A stretch of DNA of 64,000 nt from Pseudomonas sp. HN11. GTDB lineage: Bacteria; Pseudomonadota; Gammaproteobacteria; Pseudomonadales; Pseudomonadaceae. The position numbers and the translations under genes were made by a program. Location of the stretch: positions 1,065,001-1,129,000 of the forward strand of contig NZ_CP089985.1 of assembly GCF_021390155.1 (NCBI RefSeq). The letters are read 5' to 3'. Positions 47,057 through 56,052 of this stretch are shown one piece after another; the first letter of the stretch is position 1; every line of letters begins with the position of its first letter. The notes beneath the pieces were generated by a model. That model did not search any database, was not told the DNA's origin, and was given only the letters and a program-made list of their open reading frames with translations.

Positions 47057-48502
47057 ATGCATTTTGGACGATGGCTACATCTGCTGTGCTTGAGCTTTTT
47101 GCTGGGTGGTTGCGCGAGTGTCTCACCGACTTCCACCCCGGCAAGCCTGGAGCAACTCCTGGCTGATCCGGCCCTCAACGGCGCCACTGTTTCCCTGATG
47201 GTGCGTGATGCCCGTAGTGGTAACACGCTCTATCAACACAACCCGCGAACCCGCCTGATTCCCGCCTCCAATCTCAAGTTGCTCACCACCGCAGCGGCGA
47301 TGGATGTACTGGGGCCGCAATACCGCTTCTCCACGCAACTGCTGAGCAACGGCACGCAGCAAGGTGAGCGCCTCGCCGGCAATCTGTACCTCAAAGGCCT
47401 GGGCGATCCGACCACGCAATTCGCTGATTACCAGACATTGGCGGCACAGCTTGCGGGCCAGGGCGTGCGCCTGATCCAGGGCGACTTGGTATTTGACGAT
47501 ACCTTTTTTGACGCCGAGCGCCTGGGCGTGGACTGGGCCCACGATGATGAAAGTACCTATTACGGCGCGCAGATTTCAGCGTTGACCGTGTCACCCAATA
47601 CGGATTTTGACGCGGGCACGTTGCTGGTGACGGCGAAAGCGCCGATAACGATGGGTCAGCCGGTGAGTGTGGTGGTGAGCCCCTCCACCGACTATGTGCA
47701 ACTGAGTAATCGCGCTGTCAGCGGCCCCGGCAATAGCTACGGCATTACCCGCCAGCACGGCACCAACCTGTTGCAACTGATCGGCGCGCTGGCGCCGGGC
47801 AAGCAAAGTCGACAGTGGGTGAGTGTGTGGGAGCCGACGCAACTGGTGGCCAATCTGTTCGAGCAGGCGTTGGCGCAGCAGGGCATCCAGGTTCTTGGGC
47901 GACGCGTGATCGGCGGCGCAAGCCCTGCAACGGCCAAGGTGCTGGCCGAGCATCAATCGGCGCCGCTGCAGGACCTGATCACGCCGCTGCTCAAACTGTC
48001 GAATAACAATATGTCCGAAGCCTTGCTCAAGGCCATGGGTCGCAAGGCGTCCAATGCGGGGACGGCGCAGGCCGGTGTCGCGGCCGTGGCGGACTTCATG
48101 CGCCGCCAGGGTTTGGACCCGATGACGCTGAGCCAGGTGGATGGTTCGGGCTTGTCACGGCGCAATCTGGTGTCGTCGCAGAACCTCACCGATCTGCTGC
48201 TCGCGACGGCCAGACAACCTTGGTTCGAGGCCTGGTACAACGCTTTGCCGATCGCTGGTAACGCCGATCGCATGAGCGGCGGTAGCCTGCGTTATCGCCT
48301 GCGCGGGACGGCGGCGGAAAACAACCTGCACGCCAAGACCGGCTCCATGGCGGGCGTGTCGTCGTTGAGCGGCTACATTACTGACGCCAAGGACCGGCGC
48401 TTGGTGTTTTCAATGATCAGCAACAACTACCTGAGCCCCGCCGCACCGATCCGCGCCCTGGAAAACCGCGTGGCACTGGCCCTGGTGCAGTGGCACGACT
48501 AG
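47057..48502 (+). CDS. dacB: D-alanyl-D-alanine carboxypeptidase/endopeptidase (DacB/PBP4-like lipoprotein)
   Basis: 481 residues. A lipobox LLGGC near residue 19 suggests a lipoprotein, unlike E. coli DacB. The active-site motifs of family S13 are SNLK (in IPASNLKLL), SNN (in KLSNNNMSE) and KTG (in HAKTGSM). It trims or cross-link-cuts peptidoglycan in the periplasm. The ATG at 47057 follows AAAAGATACTG; a TTG at 47039 also exists. It is convergent with the IclR gene, with only 1 nt between the stop codons. Confidence 0.88.
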   Translation: MHFGRWLHLLCLSFLLGGCASVSPTSTPASLEQLLADPALNGATVSLMVRDARSGNTLYQHNPRTRLIPASNLKLLTTAAAMDVLGPQYRFSTQLLSNGTQQGERLAGNLYLKGLGDPTTQFADYQTLAAQLAGQGVRLIQGDLVFDDTFFDAERLGVDWAHDDESTYYGAQISALTVSPNTDFDAGTLLVTAKAPITMGQPVSVVVSPSTDYVQLSNRAVSGPGNSYGITRQHGTNLLQLIGALAPGKQSRQWVSVWEPTQLVANLFEQALAQQGIQVLGRRVIGGASPATAKVLAEHQSAPLQDLITPLLKLSNNNMSEALLKAMGRKASNAGTAQAGVAAVADFMRRQGLDPMTLSQVDGSGLSRRNLVSSQNLTDLLLATARQPWFEAWYNALPIAGNADRMSGGSLRYRLRGTAAENNLHAKTGSMAGVSSLSGYITDAKDRRLVFSMISNNYLSPAAPIRALENRVALALVQWHD

Positions 48503-48503
48503 T

Positions 48504-49283
48504 TCAGGGCTGATAGCCCATGCGCCAACTCACGGCCCGGGTCGCCGACAGCAAGTGCTGTGCCGCCGGGCCATCCTCATCGGCATGGAACAACGAGGTG
48601 GGGCCGACCACCGTCATCACTGCCGCCACTTGGCCGATGGCGTTGAAGACCGGCGCGGATAATGCATCGACGCCGGGCATCAGCAAACCATGCACAAAAT
48701 GCAGGCCACGGCTGCGGATCTGCTCGCAGGTGGTGGCGTAGGCCTGGTCATCTGCCAGGGCATGGGCGATGCCCGCCTGGATCTCGCGTTGACGCAGTTC
48801 CACGGTTTCCCGCGACGGCAGGTAGGCGCTGAACACCAGCCCGGTGGACGAGCTGAGCAACGGCAGCACCGAACCCAGTTGCGTCACCACCGTGACGGCG
48901 CGCACGGCGGGTTCGATCTGCACCACGGTCGCGCCCTGGTTGCCCCATACCGCCAGGAAGCAGGTTTCATTCAGCTCATCGCGCAGTTCCGCCAAGGGCA
49001 TCGCGCCGACTTTCAATACATCCATGCTGCCCAGCGCCGCCAGGCCCACGCGCAACGCTTCGCGGCCCAGCCCATAGTGGTTGGTGGCGGTATTCTGTTC
49101 GGCGAAACCCGAGGCGATCAGCGCCTGCAGGTAGCGGTGCACCTTGCTGGCCGGCATCTGCACGTGTTCGGCCAGGCGCGACAGTGAAGTGGCCGGGGAC
49201 AGTTCGGCCAGGGCCTTGAGGATATCGGTGCCCACTTCGGCCGAGCGGACTTTCTGTTTACCGGTGTCGCGGGGCTTTTCCAT
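48504..49283 (-). CDS. hmgR: IclR-family regulator of homogentisate catabolism
   Basis: 259 residues from the ATG at 49283 (MEKPRDTGKQ). The N-terminal winged helix (about 12-70) reads SLSRLAEHVQMPASKVHRYLQAL, and the C-terminal IclR effector domain ends VSWRMGYQP. It is divergent from hmgA; in P. putida HmgR of the same family represses hmgABC and is released by homogentisate, so this role is inferred from family and position. The frame continues upstream to 49346 but would enter the operator region. Confidence 0.85.
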   Translation of the reverse strand: MEKPRDTGKQKVRSAEVGTDILKALAELSPATSLSRLAEHVQMPASKVHRYLQALIASGFAEQNTATNHYGLGREALRVGLAALGSMDVLKVGAMPLAELRDELNETCFLAVWGNQGATVVQIEPAVRAVTVVTQLGSVLPLLSSSTGLVFSAYLPSRETVELRQREIQAGIAHALADDQAYATTCEQIRSRGLHFVHGLLMPGVDALSAPVFNAIGQVAAVMTVVGPTSLFHADEDGPAAQHLLSATRAVSWRMGYQP

Positions 49284-49347
49284 GGAGGAGCGAGAATCCA
49301 AGAGATGAATGGGCGTCTTTATAGCTTGACGGTCGATAGTGATCAAA

Positions 49348-49362
49348 TTACGTTATGCGTAA
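49348..49362. promoter_or_regulatory. Candidate HmgR operator
   Basis: TTACG-ttatg-CGTAA is a 15-bp inverted repeat; a further TTACG half-site follows at 49368-49372. It lies in the 120-bp divergent gap, 42-56 nt before the hmgA start codon, as expected for a repressor or IclR-type activator site. Confidence 0.5.
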
Positions 49363-49403
49363 CTTGATTACGATAAAAATAACTGACCTACAGAGGACGA
49401 TCC

Positions 49404-50687
49404 ATGAACCTCGAATACCTGTCGGGCTTCGGCAATGAATTTGCCAGCGAAGCCCTGCCCGGCGCACTGCCGGTCGGCCAGAACTCCCCGCAAAAAGCGC
49501 CCTACGGGCTGTACACCGAACTGTTCTCCGGCACCGCGTTTACCATGGTGCGCAGTGAAGCCCGGCGCACCTGGCTGTACCGCATTCAGCCGTCGGCTAA
49601 TCACCCCGCATTTATCAAGCTAGAGCGGCAGTTGGCAGGTGGGCCGTTGGGGGCGGTGACCCCCAATCGCTTGCGGTGGAGCCCGTTGGATATACCAAGC
49701 GAACCGACGGACTTCATCGATGGGCTGGTCGGCATGGTCGCTAACTCTGCGACGGAAAACCCCGCTGGTATCAGCATTTACAACTACCGCGCCAACCGTT
49801 CCATGGAGCGGGTGTTCTTCAACGCGGATGGCGAGTTGTTGATCGTCCCCGAGCAAGGTCGCCTGCGCATCGCCACCGAATTGGGCGTGCTGGAAGTGGA
49901 GCCGCTGGACATCGTCGTGTTGCCACGTGGCCTGAAATTCCGCGTCGAACTGCTGGATGCGCAAGCGCGCGGTTACGTCGCCGAGAACCATGGCGCGCCG
50001 TTGCGCCTGCCGGACCTGGGCCCCATCGGCAGCAACGGCCTGGCCAATCCGCGTGATTTCCTGACGCCGGTTGCGCACTACGAAGATGTGAAGAAACCTA
50101 CAACGCTGGTGCAGAAATTCCTCGGCGAACTCTGGGCGTGTGAGCTGGGCTATTCGCCACTGAACGTAGTCGCCTGGCACGGCAACAACGTGCCGTACAA
50201 ATACGACCTGCGCCGGTTCAATACCCTCGGCACCGTGAGTTTCGATCACCCGGACCCGTCGATCTTCACCGTATTGACCTCGCCCACCAGTACCCACGGC
50301 CTGGCCAATCTCGACTTCGTGATCTTCCCGCCGCGCTGGATGGTGGCGGAGAACACCTTCCGCCCGCCGTGGTTCCACCGCAACCTGATGAACGAATACA
50401 TGGGCCTGATCCAGGGCGCCTACGACGCCAAGGCCGAAGGCTTCCTGCCCGGTGGCGCATCGCTGCACAGCTGCATGAGTGCCCACGGCCCGGACGGCGA
50501 GACCTGCACCAAGGCTATCAACGTGGACCTGGCGCCGCACAAGATCGACAACACCATGGCCTTCATGTTCGAGACCAGCCAAGTGCTGCGTCCTACACAG
50601 TTCGCTTTGGATTGCCCGCAACTGCAAGACACTTACGACGCGTGCTGGGCCTCGCTGCCCGCCACCTTCAACCCGAACCGGAGATAA
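49404..50687 (+). CDS. hmgA: Homogentisate 1,2-dioxygenase HmgA
   Basis: 427 residues. It opens the ring of homogentisate to maleylacetoacetate in tyrosine and phenylalanine breakdown. The Fe(II) ligand region [10 protein letters not shown] (His, Glu) and the later His in CMSAHGPDG are present, as is the start [17 protein letters not shown]. It opens an operon with fahA (3 nt away) and maiA. AGAGGACGATCC precedes the ATG. Confidence 0.96.
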   Translation: MNLEYLSGFGNEFASEALPGALPVGQNSPQKAPYGLYTELFSGTAFTMVRSEARRTWLYRIQPSANHPAFIKLERQLAGGPLGAVTPNRLRWSPLDIPSEPTDFIDGLVGMVANSATENPAGISIYNYRANRSMERVFFNADGELLIVPEQGRLRIATELGVLEVEPLDIVVLPRGLKFRVELLDAQARGYVAENHGAPLRLPDLGPIGSNGLANPRDFLTPVAHYEDVKKPTTLVQKFLGELWACELGYSPLNVVAWHGNNVPYKYDLRRFNTLGTVSFDHPDPSIFTVLTSPTSTHGLANLDFVIFPPRWMVAENTFRPPWFHRNLMNEYMGLIQGAYDAKAEGFLPGGASLHSCMSAHGPDGETCTKAINVDLAPHKIDNTMAFMFETSQVLRPTQFALDCPQLQDTYDACWASLPATFNPNRR

Positions 50688-50690
50688 CCC

Positions 50691-51977
50691 ATGACTCAGT
50701 CCACACTTACCCGCAGTTGGGTGGCCTCCGCCAATGGTCACACCGATTTTCCCCTGCAGAACCTGCCGCTTGGCGTGTTCAGCGTCAACGGCTCGGCACC
50801 ACGCGCTGGCGTGGCGATTGGCGACTCGATCCTGGATCTGCACGCCGCCATCGATGAATTCGACGGTGAAGCCCGTCGCGCCGTCGAAGCGACCGCCGGT
50901 GGCCAACTGAACGCGTTTTTTGAACTGGGCCGCGGCCCGCGCGTGGCGTTGCGCGAGCGTCTATTAGAGTTGCTGGCCGAAGGCAGCAAGCTGCACACCC
51001 GTGAAGCGCAAGTGTTGCACCGCGCTGCCGATTGCCAGATGCACGTTCCGGCGCGGATCAATGACTACACCGACTTCTATGTCGGCATCGAGCACGCGCA
51101 AAACGTTGGCAAACTCTTCCGCCCTGATAACCCTCTGCTGCCCAACTATAAGTACGTGCCGATTGGTTACCACGGCCGTGCTTCGACCATTCGTACCTCG
51201 GGCGCTGACGTGCGCCGCCCCAAAGGCCAGACCCTGCCGGCCGGGCAGACCGAACCGACCTTCGGACCTTGCGCACGCCTGGACTACGAACTGGAGTTGG
51301 GCATCTGGATCGGCCAGGGCAATGAGATGGGTGACTCGATTGCCATTGGTGATGCGGCCGATCACATCGCCGGTTTCTGTCTGCTCAATGACTGGTCTGC
51401 GCGGGATATCCAGGCTTGGGAATACCAGCCGTTGGGGCCGTTCCTGTCGAAAAGCTTCATCACCACCATTTCACCCTGGGTGGTGACGGCTGAGGCTCTG
51501 GAACCATTCCGCAAAGCGCAACCGGCACGCCCCGAAGGCGATCCGCAGCCGCTGTCGTACCTGCTGGATGAACATGACCAGGCCGCAGGTGCCCTGGATA
51601 TCGAGCTGGAAGTGCTGCTCACCACCGCCACTATGCGCGAGCAGAACCTGCCGGCCCATCGCCTGGCCCTGAGCAACAGCCTGCACATGTACTGGACTGT
51701 CGCGCAATTGGTGGCGCACCACAGCGTCAACGGTTGCCAGTTGCAGGCGGGCGATCTGTTTGGTTCGGGCACTTTGTCCGGCCCGCAAGCCGGTCAGTTC
51801 GGGAGCCTGCTGGAAATGACCGAAGGCGGCAAAAAGGCTGTCGAATTACCGTCCGGAGAAGTACGCAAGTTCCTTGAAGACGGTGATGAAATCATTCTGC
51901 GTGCGCGCTGCAACCGTGAAGGCTTTGCCTCCATCGGCTTCGGCGAATGCCGTGGCACCGTGATCGCGGCGCGCTAG
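50691..51977 (+). CDS. fahA: Fumarylacetoacetase FahA
   Basis: 428 residues. It cleaves fumarylacetoacetate to fumarate and acetoacetate, the last step of tyrosine breakdown. The metal- and substrate-binding segment NDYTDFYVGIEHAQNVGKL (Asp, His), YHGRAST and LDYELELGIWIG (Glu-x-Glu) are typical. It starts 3 nt after hmgA and ends 12 nt before maiA. Confidence 0.96.
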   Translation: MTQSTLTRSWVASANGHTDFPLQNLPLGVFSVNGSAPRAGVAIGDSILDLHAAIDEFDGEARRAVEATAGGQLNAFFELGRGPRVALRERLLELLAEGSKLHTREAQVLHRAADCQMHVPARINDYTDFYVGIEHAQNVGKLFRPDNPLLPNYKYVPIGYHGRASTIRTSGADVRRPKGQTLPAGQTEPTFGPCARLDYELELGIWIGQGNEMGDSIAIGDAADHIAGFCLLNDWSARDIQAWEYQPLGPFLSKSFITTISPWVVTAEALEPFRKAQPARPEGDPQPLSYLLDEHDQAAGALDIELEVLLTTATMREQNLPAHRLALSNSLHMYWTVAQLVAHHSVNGCQLQAGDLFGSGTLSGPQAGQFGSLLEMTEGGKKAVELPSGEVRKFLEDGDEIILRARCNREGFASIGFGECRGTVIAAR

Positions 51978-51989
51978 GAGGGCAGGGCG

Positions 51990-52631
51990 ATGGAACTCTA
52001 CACCTACTACCGTTCCACCGCGTCGTATCGGGTACGCATCGCATTGGCGCTCAAGGGCCTGAATTTCACCGCCGTGCCGGTCAACCTGCTGGTGCCGGCG
52101 GGTGGCGCCAACCGTCAGCCCGAATACCTGGCGATCAACCCGCAGGGTCGCGTCCCGGCCGTGCGTACCGACGAGGGCGAGCTGTTGATTCAGTCGCTGG
52201 CGATTATCGAATACCTGAATGAACGTTATCCACAGGCGCCGTTGCTTTCCAAGGACCTGGCCACCCGCGCCCATGAGCGTGCGGTGGCCTCGATCATCGG
52301 CTGCGATATCCATCCGTTGCATAACTCCAGTACCCAGAATCTGCTGCGCCAATGGGGGCATGACGAGGCAAAGGTGCTGGAGTGGATCGGGCATTGGATC
52401 AGCCAAGGCTTGAGCGCGGTAGAACAGCTGATCGGCGACCATGGCTTTTGCTTCGGCGAGCAGCCGGGATTGGCCGATACGTTCCTGGTCCCGCAACTGT
52501 ATGCGGCCGAGCGTTTCAAGGTGCCGTTGGCCGCTTACCCTCGTATTGGGCGGGTGGCGGCGTTGGCGGCGCAGCACCCGGCATTTGTGCAGGCACACCC
52601 GGCCAACCAGCCGGATACACCCGCCGCTTGA
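51990..52631 (+). CDS. maiA: Maleylacetoacetate isomerase MaiA (zeta-class GST)
   Basis: 213 residues. It isomerises maleylacetoacetate to fumarylacetoacetate with glutathione. The zeta GST start YTYYRSTASYRVRIALALKG and the glutathione-site QSLAIIEYL are present. It lies between fahA and a permease gene, with GGAGGGCAGGGCG as ribosome binding site. The order hmgA-fahA-maiA gives the complete three-step route. Confidence 0.95.
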   Translation: MELYTYYRSTASYRVRIALALKGLNFTAVPVNLLVPAGGANRQPEYLAINPQGRVPAVRTDEGELLIQSLAIIEYLNERYPQAPLLSKDLATRAHERAVASIIGCDIHPLHNSSTQNLLRQWGHDEAKVLEWIGHWISQGLSAVEQLIGDHGFCFGEQPGLADTFLVPQLYAAERFKVPLAAYPRIGRVAALAAQHPAFVQAHPANQPDTPAA

Positions 52632-52669
52632 TGCTTGCTGTTCCATAACAATAAAAATAGGTACTTGCG

Positions 52670-54037
52670 ATGCACAATCAGATTGCCAGCTTTCGCGCGG
52701 CACTCGACGCCCGTCCGGTGTCGCGTTATCAGTGGTTGATTCTCCTGTTGCTGGCACTGCTGCTGGTGACCGACGGCTATGACGCGCAGGTGTTGGGTTA
52801 CGTGGTGCCGGCGCTGGCCCAGGATTGGGGCTTGGAGAAGGCCGCATTTGGCCCGGTGTTCAGCGCCAACTTGCTAGGGCTGACGCTCGGGTCGTTGTTG
52901 GTCACGCCGTTGGCGGATCGATTCGGCGTGCGGCGCATCCTGCTTGGCTGTGTGCTGATCTACGCCACGCTTACCGTACTGATGGTGTTCGCCAACTCGC
53001 TGACCACGCTGATGGCCGCGCGTTTTATCTGCGGCATCGGTATGGGCGGCGCGATGCCGAGTGCGATGGCATTGATGTCGGAATACTCCCCCCCACGCCT
53101 GCGCACGTTGATGGTGACCTTGGCGGCCTGTGGCTTTTCGTTCGGTGGGGCAGCGGGTGGGTTTGTGGCGGCAGGGTTTATCGAAGGCTTCGGGTGGCAG
53201 GCGGTTTTTTTGGCGGGAGGCGTGACGCCGCTGCTGTTGTTCCCGTTTCTGGTGCGGCTGTTGCCGGAATCCTTGCCGCGTTTGCTGCGTGATACACCGC
53301 CCTATGTGCGGTTGCAGAAAGTGACGTCACGCATGCTGCCGGGCTGGCAACCGCCGCTGGCGAGCGAGGCCGAAAGCCAACAGGAGCAGGGCAGCAAACT
53401 GACGGTGGTGGAGCTGTTCCGTAACGGCTACGCGCGGCCGACGCTGCTGATTTGGGCGACCTTTTTTGTGAGCCTGATCCTGCTGTATTTCATGATCAGC
53501 TGGTTGCCGTCGCTGTTGCTGGACAGTGGCTTGGCGTTGAAAGAGGCCAACCTGGTGACTTCGATGTTCCTGTTCGCCGGCACCTTGGGTGCCATCGGCA
53601 TGGCCTGGTTCGCCGACCGCCTGAAAAGCAAAGTGCGACTGTTGTCCGGCGTGCTGGCGGCGGCTGCGGTGTGCACCCTTCTGCTCGGCCTGAACCATGA
53701 CAACCCACGCTACCTGGTGGTCTGCGTGTTTGCCGCCGGGTTTTGCATCATTGGTGGTCAACTGACCCTCAACGCCTTTGCCAGTAACTTCTACCCGGCA
53801 CATGTGCGCGCCACCGGTACGGGGTGGGCATTGGGCGTGGGGCGTTTTGGTTCAATCCTCGGGCCGTTGTTTGGCAGCCTGTTGCTGGCGATGCATATCC
53901 CGGTGGAGCAGATTTTCTTCTTCTGCGCGATACCGGCGGTGACTGCGGCGCTGTTGATCATTCAGGTGCGTTCGCCTGGCGCTGAAGGACCGAAGAGCTC
54001 GCAGCCTAGGAATGTCCTCAAGGCGCCGCAGGCTTAA
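52670..54037 (+). CDS. MFS transporter, aromatic acid/H+ symporter (AAHS) type
   Basis: 455 residues, 12 membrane segments. The family motif GYDAQVLGYVVPALAQDW in segment 1 and LADRFGVRRIL in the first loop point to the AAHS family (PcaK, MhpT), which imports aromatic acids. Placed directly after maiA (38 nt), it likely imports an aromatic precursor of homogentisate such as 4-hydroxyphenylacetate-type acids or homogentisate itself; the substrate is inference. Its stop codon overlaps that of the convergent SirB1-like gene. Confidence 0.87.
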   Translation: MHNQIASFRAALDARPVSRYQWLILLLLALLLVTDGYDAQVLGYVVPALAQDWGLEKAAFGPVFSANLLGLTLGSLLVTPLADRFGVRRILLGCVLIYATLTVLMVFANSLTTLMAARFICGIGMGGAMPSAMALMSEYSPPRLRTLMVTLAACGFSFGGAAGGFVAAGFIEGFGWQAVFLAGGVTPLLLFPFLVRLLPESLPRLLRDTPPYVRLQKVTSRMLPGWQPPLASEAESQQEQGSKLTVVELFRNGYARPTLLIWATFFVSLILLYFMISWLPSLLLDSGLALKEANLVTSMFLFAGTLGAIGMAWFADRLKSKVRLLSGVLAAAAVCTLLLGLNHDNPRYLVVCVFAAGFCIIGGQLTLNAFASNFYPAHVRATGTGWALGVGRFGSILGPLFGSLLLAMHIPVEQIFFFCAIPAVTAALLIIQVRSPGAEGPKSSQPRNVLKAPQA

Positions 54038-54837
54038 TGCACCACTGAATTGGGCGGCAGGTGCCCCAGGCGTTCGGTCAGGCGCAGGCGCTGGATCGGG
54101 TCTTCGCTGAGCATCAGCGCGTGTTCCAGGTCGAAGCGTTCGGCGTTGGGGCAGTCCAGGCGTTGATACAAGCTGGCCCGCGCCAGGTAGTCGGCGGCGC
54201 TGGCGTTGCCCAGTTCCAGCACGCGTTCGGCATCGATCAAGGCCTGGAGCGGGACGTCGTTGGAAAGATGCAGTTGCCGAAGGTTGCGGGACAACCGTTG
54301 CAGGATTGAACGCGGGTCGGCGGTGTGCAAGTGATCGGCCTGCAACTTAAGGTTGGGGCCGTATTGGCGTTGTAGCAGGTCGCGGCAATCGTTGGGGTAC
54401 AAGCGCCGGCCACCGCAGGGGTCGAGCAGGTGATCGGCGCCGGGAACCCGCAACAGGAAATGGCCGGGGAAGTTCACGCCGACCATGGGGATCTCCAGGC
54501 GGCGCGCCAGCTCAAGTGCAATCAGGCCCATGGCCAGGGGTTGTCCACGTTTGCGCTGCAAGACCTTGTCCAGCAGGGCGGCGGCGGGGCGCAAAGGGGT
54601 AAATTCATCCTGGGCAAACCCCAGGTCATTCAGGCGCCGCAATAGCGGCTGACCCAATTCGTCCGCCGGCAGCATCGGCATGCCCAGGCTCACCTGTTGT
54701 TGCAGCACGCTCAACTCCTGCAGGATCAACAACGGCTGAACGGCTGGGTCATGCTCGGCAGCAATCCACAGCGCCGCTTCAAACAGCGCGGGTGGAGAGC
54801 GTTCCAGGCAGGCGAAAAAGGCTTTGCGGGGATTCAT
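54034..54837 (-). CDS. SirB1/transglutaminase-like family protein
   Basis: 267 residues. The segment LLDKVLQRKRGQPLAMGLIALELARRLEIPMVGVNFPGHFLLRV (given here as RKRGQPLAMGLIALELA and VGVNFPGHFLLRV) is typical of the SirB1/YchA transglutaminase-like family; the usual catalytic Cys position is not obvious. TPR-like helices follow at the C terminus. YchA lies near the peptide-release gene prmC in enterobacteria, but its role is unknown. The ATG at 54837 follows GGAGAATGCA. Confidence 0.82.
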   Translation of the reverse strand: MNPRKAFFACLERSPPALFEAALWIAAEHDPAVQPLLILQELSVLQQQVSLGMPMLPADELGQPLLRRLNDLGFAQDEFTPLRPAAALLDKVLQRKRGQPLAMGLIALELARRLEIPMVGVNFPGHFLLRVPGADHLLDPCGGRRLYPNDCRDLLQRQYGPNLKLQADHLHTADPRSILQRLSRNLRQLHLSNDVPLQALIDAERVLELGNASAADYLARASLYQRLDCPNAERFDLEHALMLSEDPIQRLRLTERLGHLPPNSVVH

Positions 54838-55024
54838 TGCATTCTCCGGCGGATGCCCCCGTTTTAGCCTTGCTGGGAATTTTCGTCCAGTGGCTTAGAA
54901 AATATCCTGCGCGCTTATGTCGCAAGTCCTGCAAAAACGGGTGTCTTATTCCAGCGTAGTCCGGCAGTTTTCTGCCGCAAGCCTATACTTGGCCCACTAC
55001 CAGATGTGATTCGGGAGCTTGACG

Positions 55025-56044
55025 ATGTTTGCTCTCATGCACAGCACCCGCCTTGAATCGCTGCACTTGAGCGTCGACCCGGCCACCGGGCTGAAGGCGG
55101 TCATCGCCATCCATAACAGCCGCCTGGGGCCTGCCCTCGGTGGCTGTCGCTACCTTTCCTACCCCGACGACGAAAGTGCCGTGGCGGATGCCGCGCGCCT
55201 GGCCCAAGGCATGAGCTACAAGGCCGCCCTGGCCGGTTTGCCGGTGGGCGGTGGCACCGCAGTGATCCTGCGTCCCGGACACGTGGAAAACCGCGCGGCT
55301 TTGTTTGAAGCCTTCGGCCGTTGCATCGAACAACTCGACGGGCGCTACATTACCGCCACCGACAGCGGTACCTCGGTGGCCGACATGGATTGCATCGCCC
55401 AGCACACCCGCTACGTCACCAGTACCACCGCCGCGGGCGACCCTTCGCCCCATGCGGCGATGGGCGTGTTTGCCGGCATCCGCACCACCGCGATGGCGCG
55501 CCTGGGCAGTGATAACCTCGAAGGTCTGCGCGTGGCGATCCAAGGCCTGGGCAACGTCGGCTTCGCCCTGGCCGAACAACTGCACGCCGCCGGTGCTGAG
55601 CTGCTGGTCAGCGATATCGACCACGGCAAGGTACAACTGGCCATGGAACAACTGGGCGCGCACCCCATCGCCAACGATGCCTTGCTGAGCACGCCGTGCG
55701 ACATCCTCGCGCCTTGCGGCCTCGGCGCCGTGCTCAACCGCCAGAGCGTCGGCCAACTGCGCTGCGCCGCTGTGGCCGGCTCCGCCAGTGCGCAATTGAC
55801 CAACTTGCAGGTCGCCGACCAACTGGAGGGGCGCGGCATCCTCTACGCGCCCGACTACGTGATCAACTCCGGTGGTTTGATCTACGTTGCACTCAAGCAC
55901 AGTGGAGCGCAACTGCCGACCATCACCGCGCACCTGTCCAACATCGGCACGCGCCTCACCGAAATCTTCGCTCACGCCCAGGCGGAAAAACGCTCACCCG
56001 CACGGGTGGCGGATGAGCTGGCCGAGCGCTTGCTGTACCGCTGA
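55025..56044 (+). CDS. Leucine/phenylalanine/valine-dehydrogenase-like protein, altered active site
   Basis: 339 residues. The Glu/Leu/Phe/Val dehydrogenase fold is clear: substrate domain with GPALGGCRY and MSYKAALAGLPVGGGT, then NAD-binding GLGNVGFALAEQL and DYVINSGGLIYVA. In Leu dehydrogenase the pattern is K68 in MTYK and catalytic K80 in GGGK. Here Lys66 is kept but the GGGK lysine is Thr78 (codon ACC). The enzyme may thus be inactive as a dehydrogenase or do other chemistry. The ATG at 55025 follows GGGAGCTTGACG. Convergent with the formamidase gene. Confidence 0.88.
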   Translation: MFALMHSTRLESLHLSVDPATGLKAVIAIHNSRLGPALGGCRYLSYPDDESAVADAARLAQGMSYKAALAGLPVGGGTAVILRPGHVENRAALFEAFGRCIEQLDGRYITATDSGTSVADMDCIAQHTRYVTSTTAAGDPSPHAAMGVFAGIRTTAMARLGSDNLEGLRVAIQGLGNVGFALAEQLHAAGAELLVSDIDHGKVQLAMEQLGAHPIANDALLSTPCDILAPCGLGAVLNRQSVGQLRCAAVAGSASAQLTNLQVADQLEGRGILYAPDYVINSGGLIYVALKHSGAQLPTITAHLSNIGTRLTEIFAHAQAEKRSPARVADELAERLLYR

Positions 56045-56052
56045 TAGACCGG

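Noticed and set aside
44540..47062. An 840-codon open frame antisense to the TonB-dependent receptor gene
   Set aside because: It mirrors the receptor gene over its full length, has no recognisable domain and a composition (rich in His, Gln, Val, Ala) typical of antisense frames in GC-rich coding DNA.
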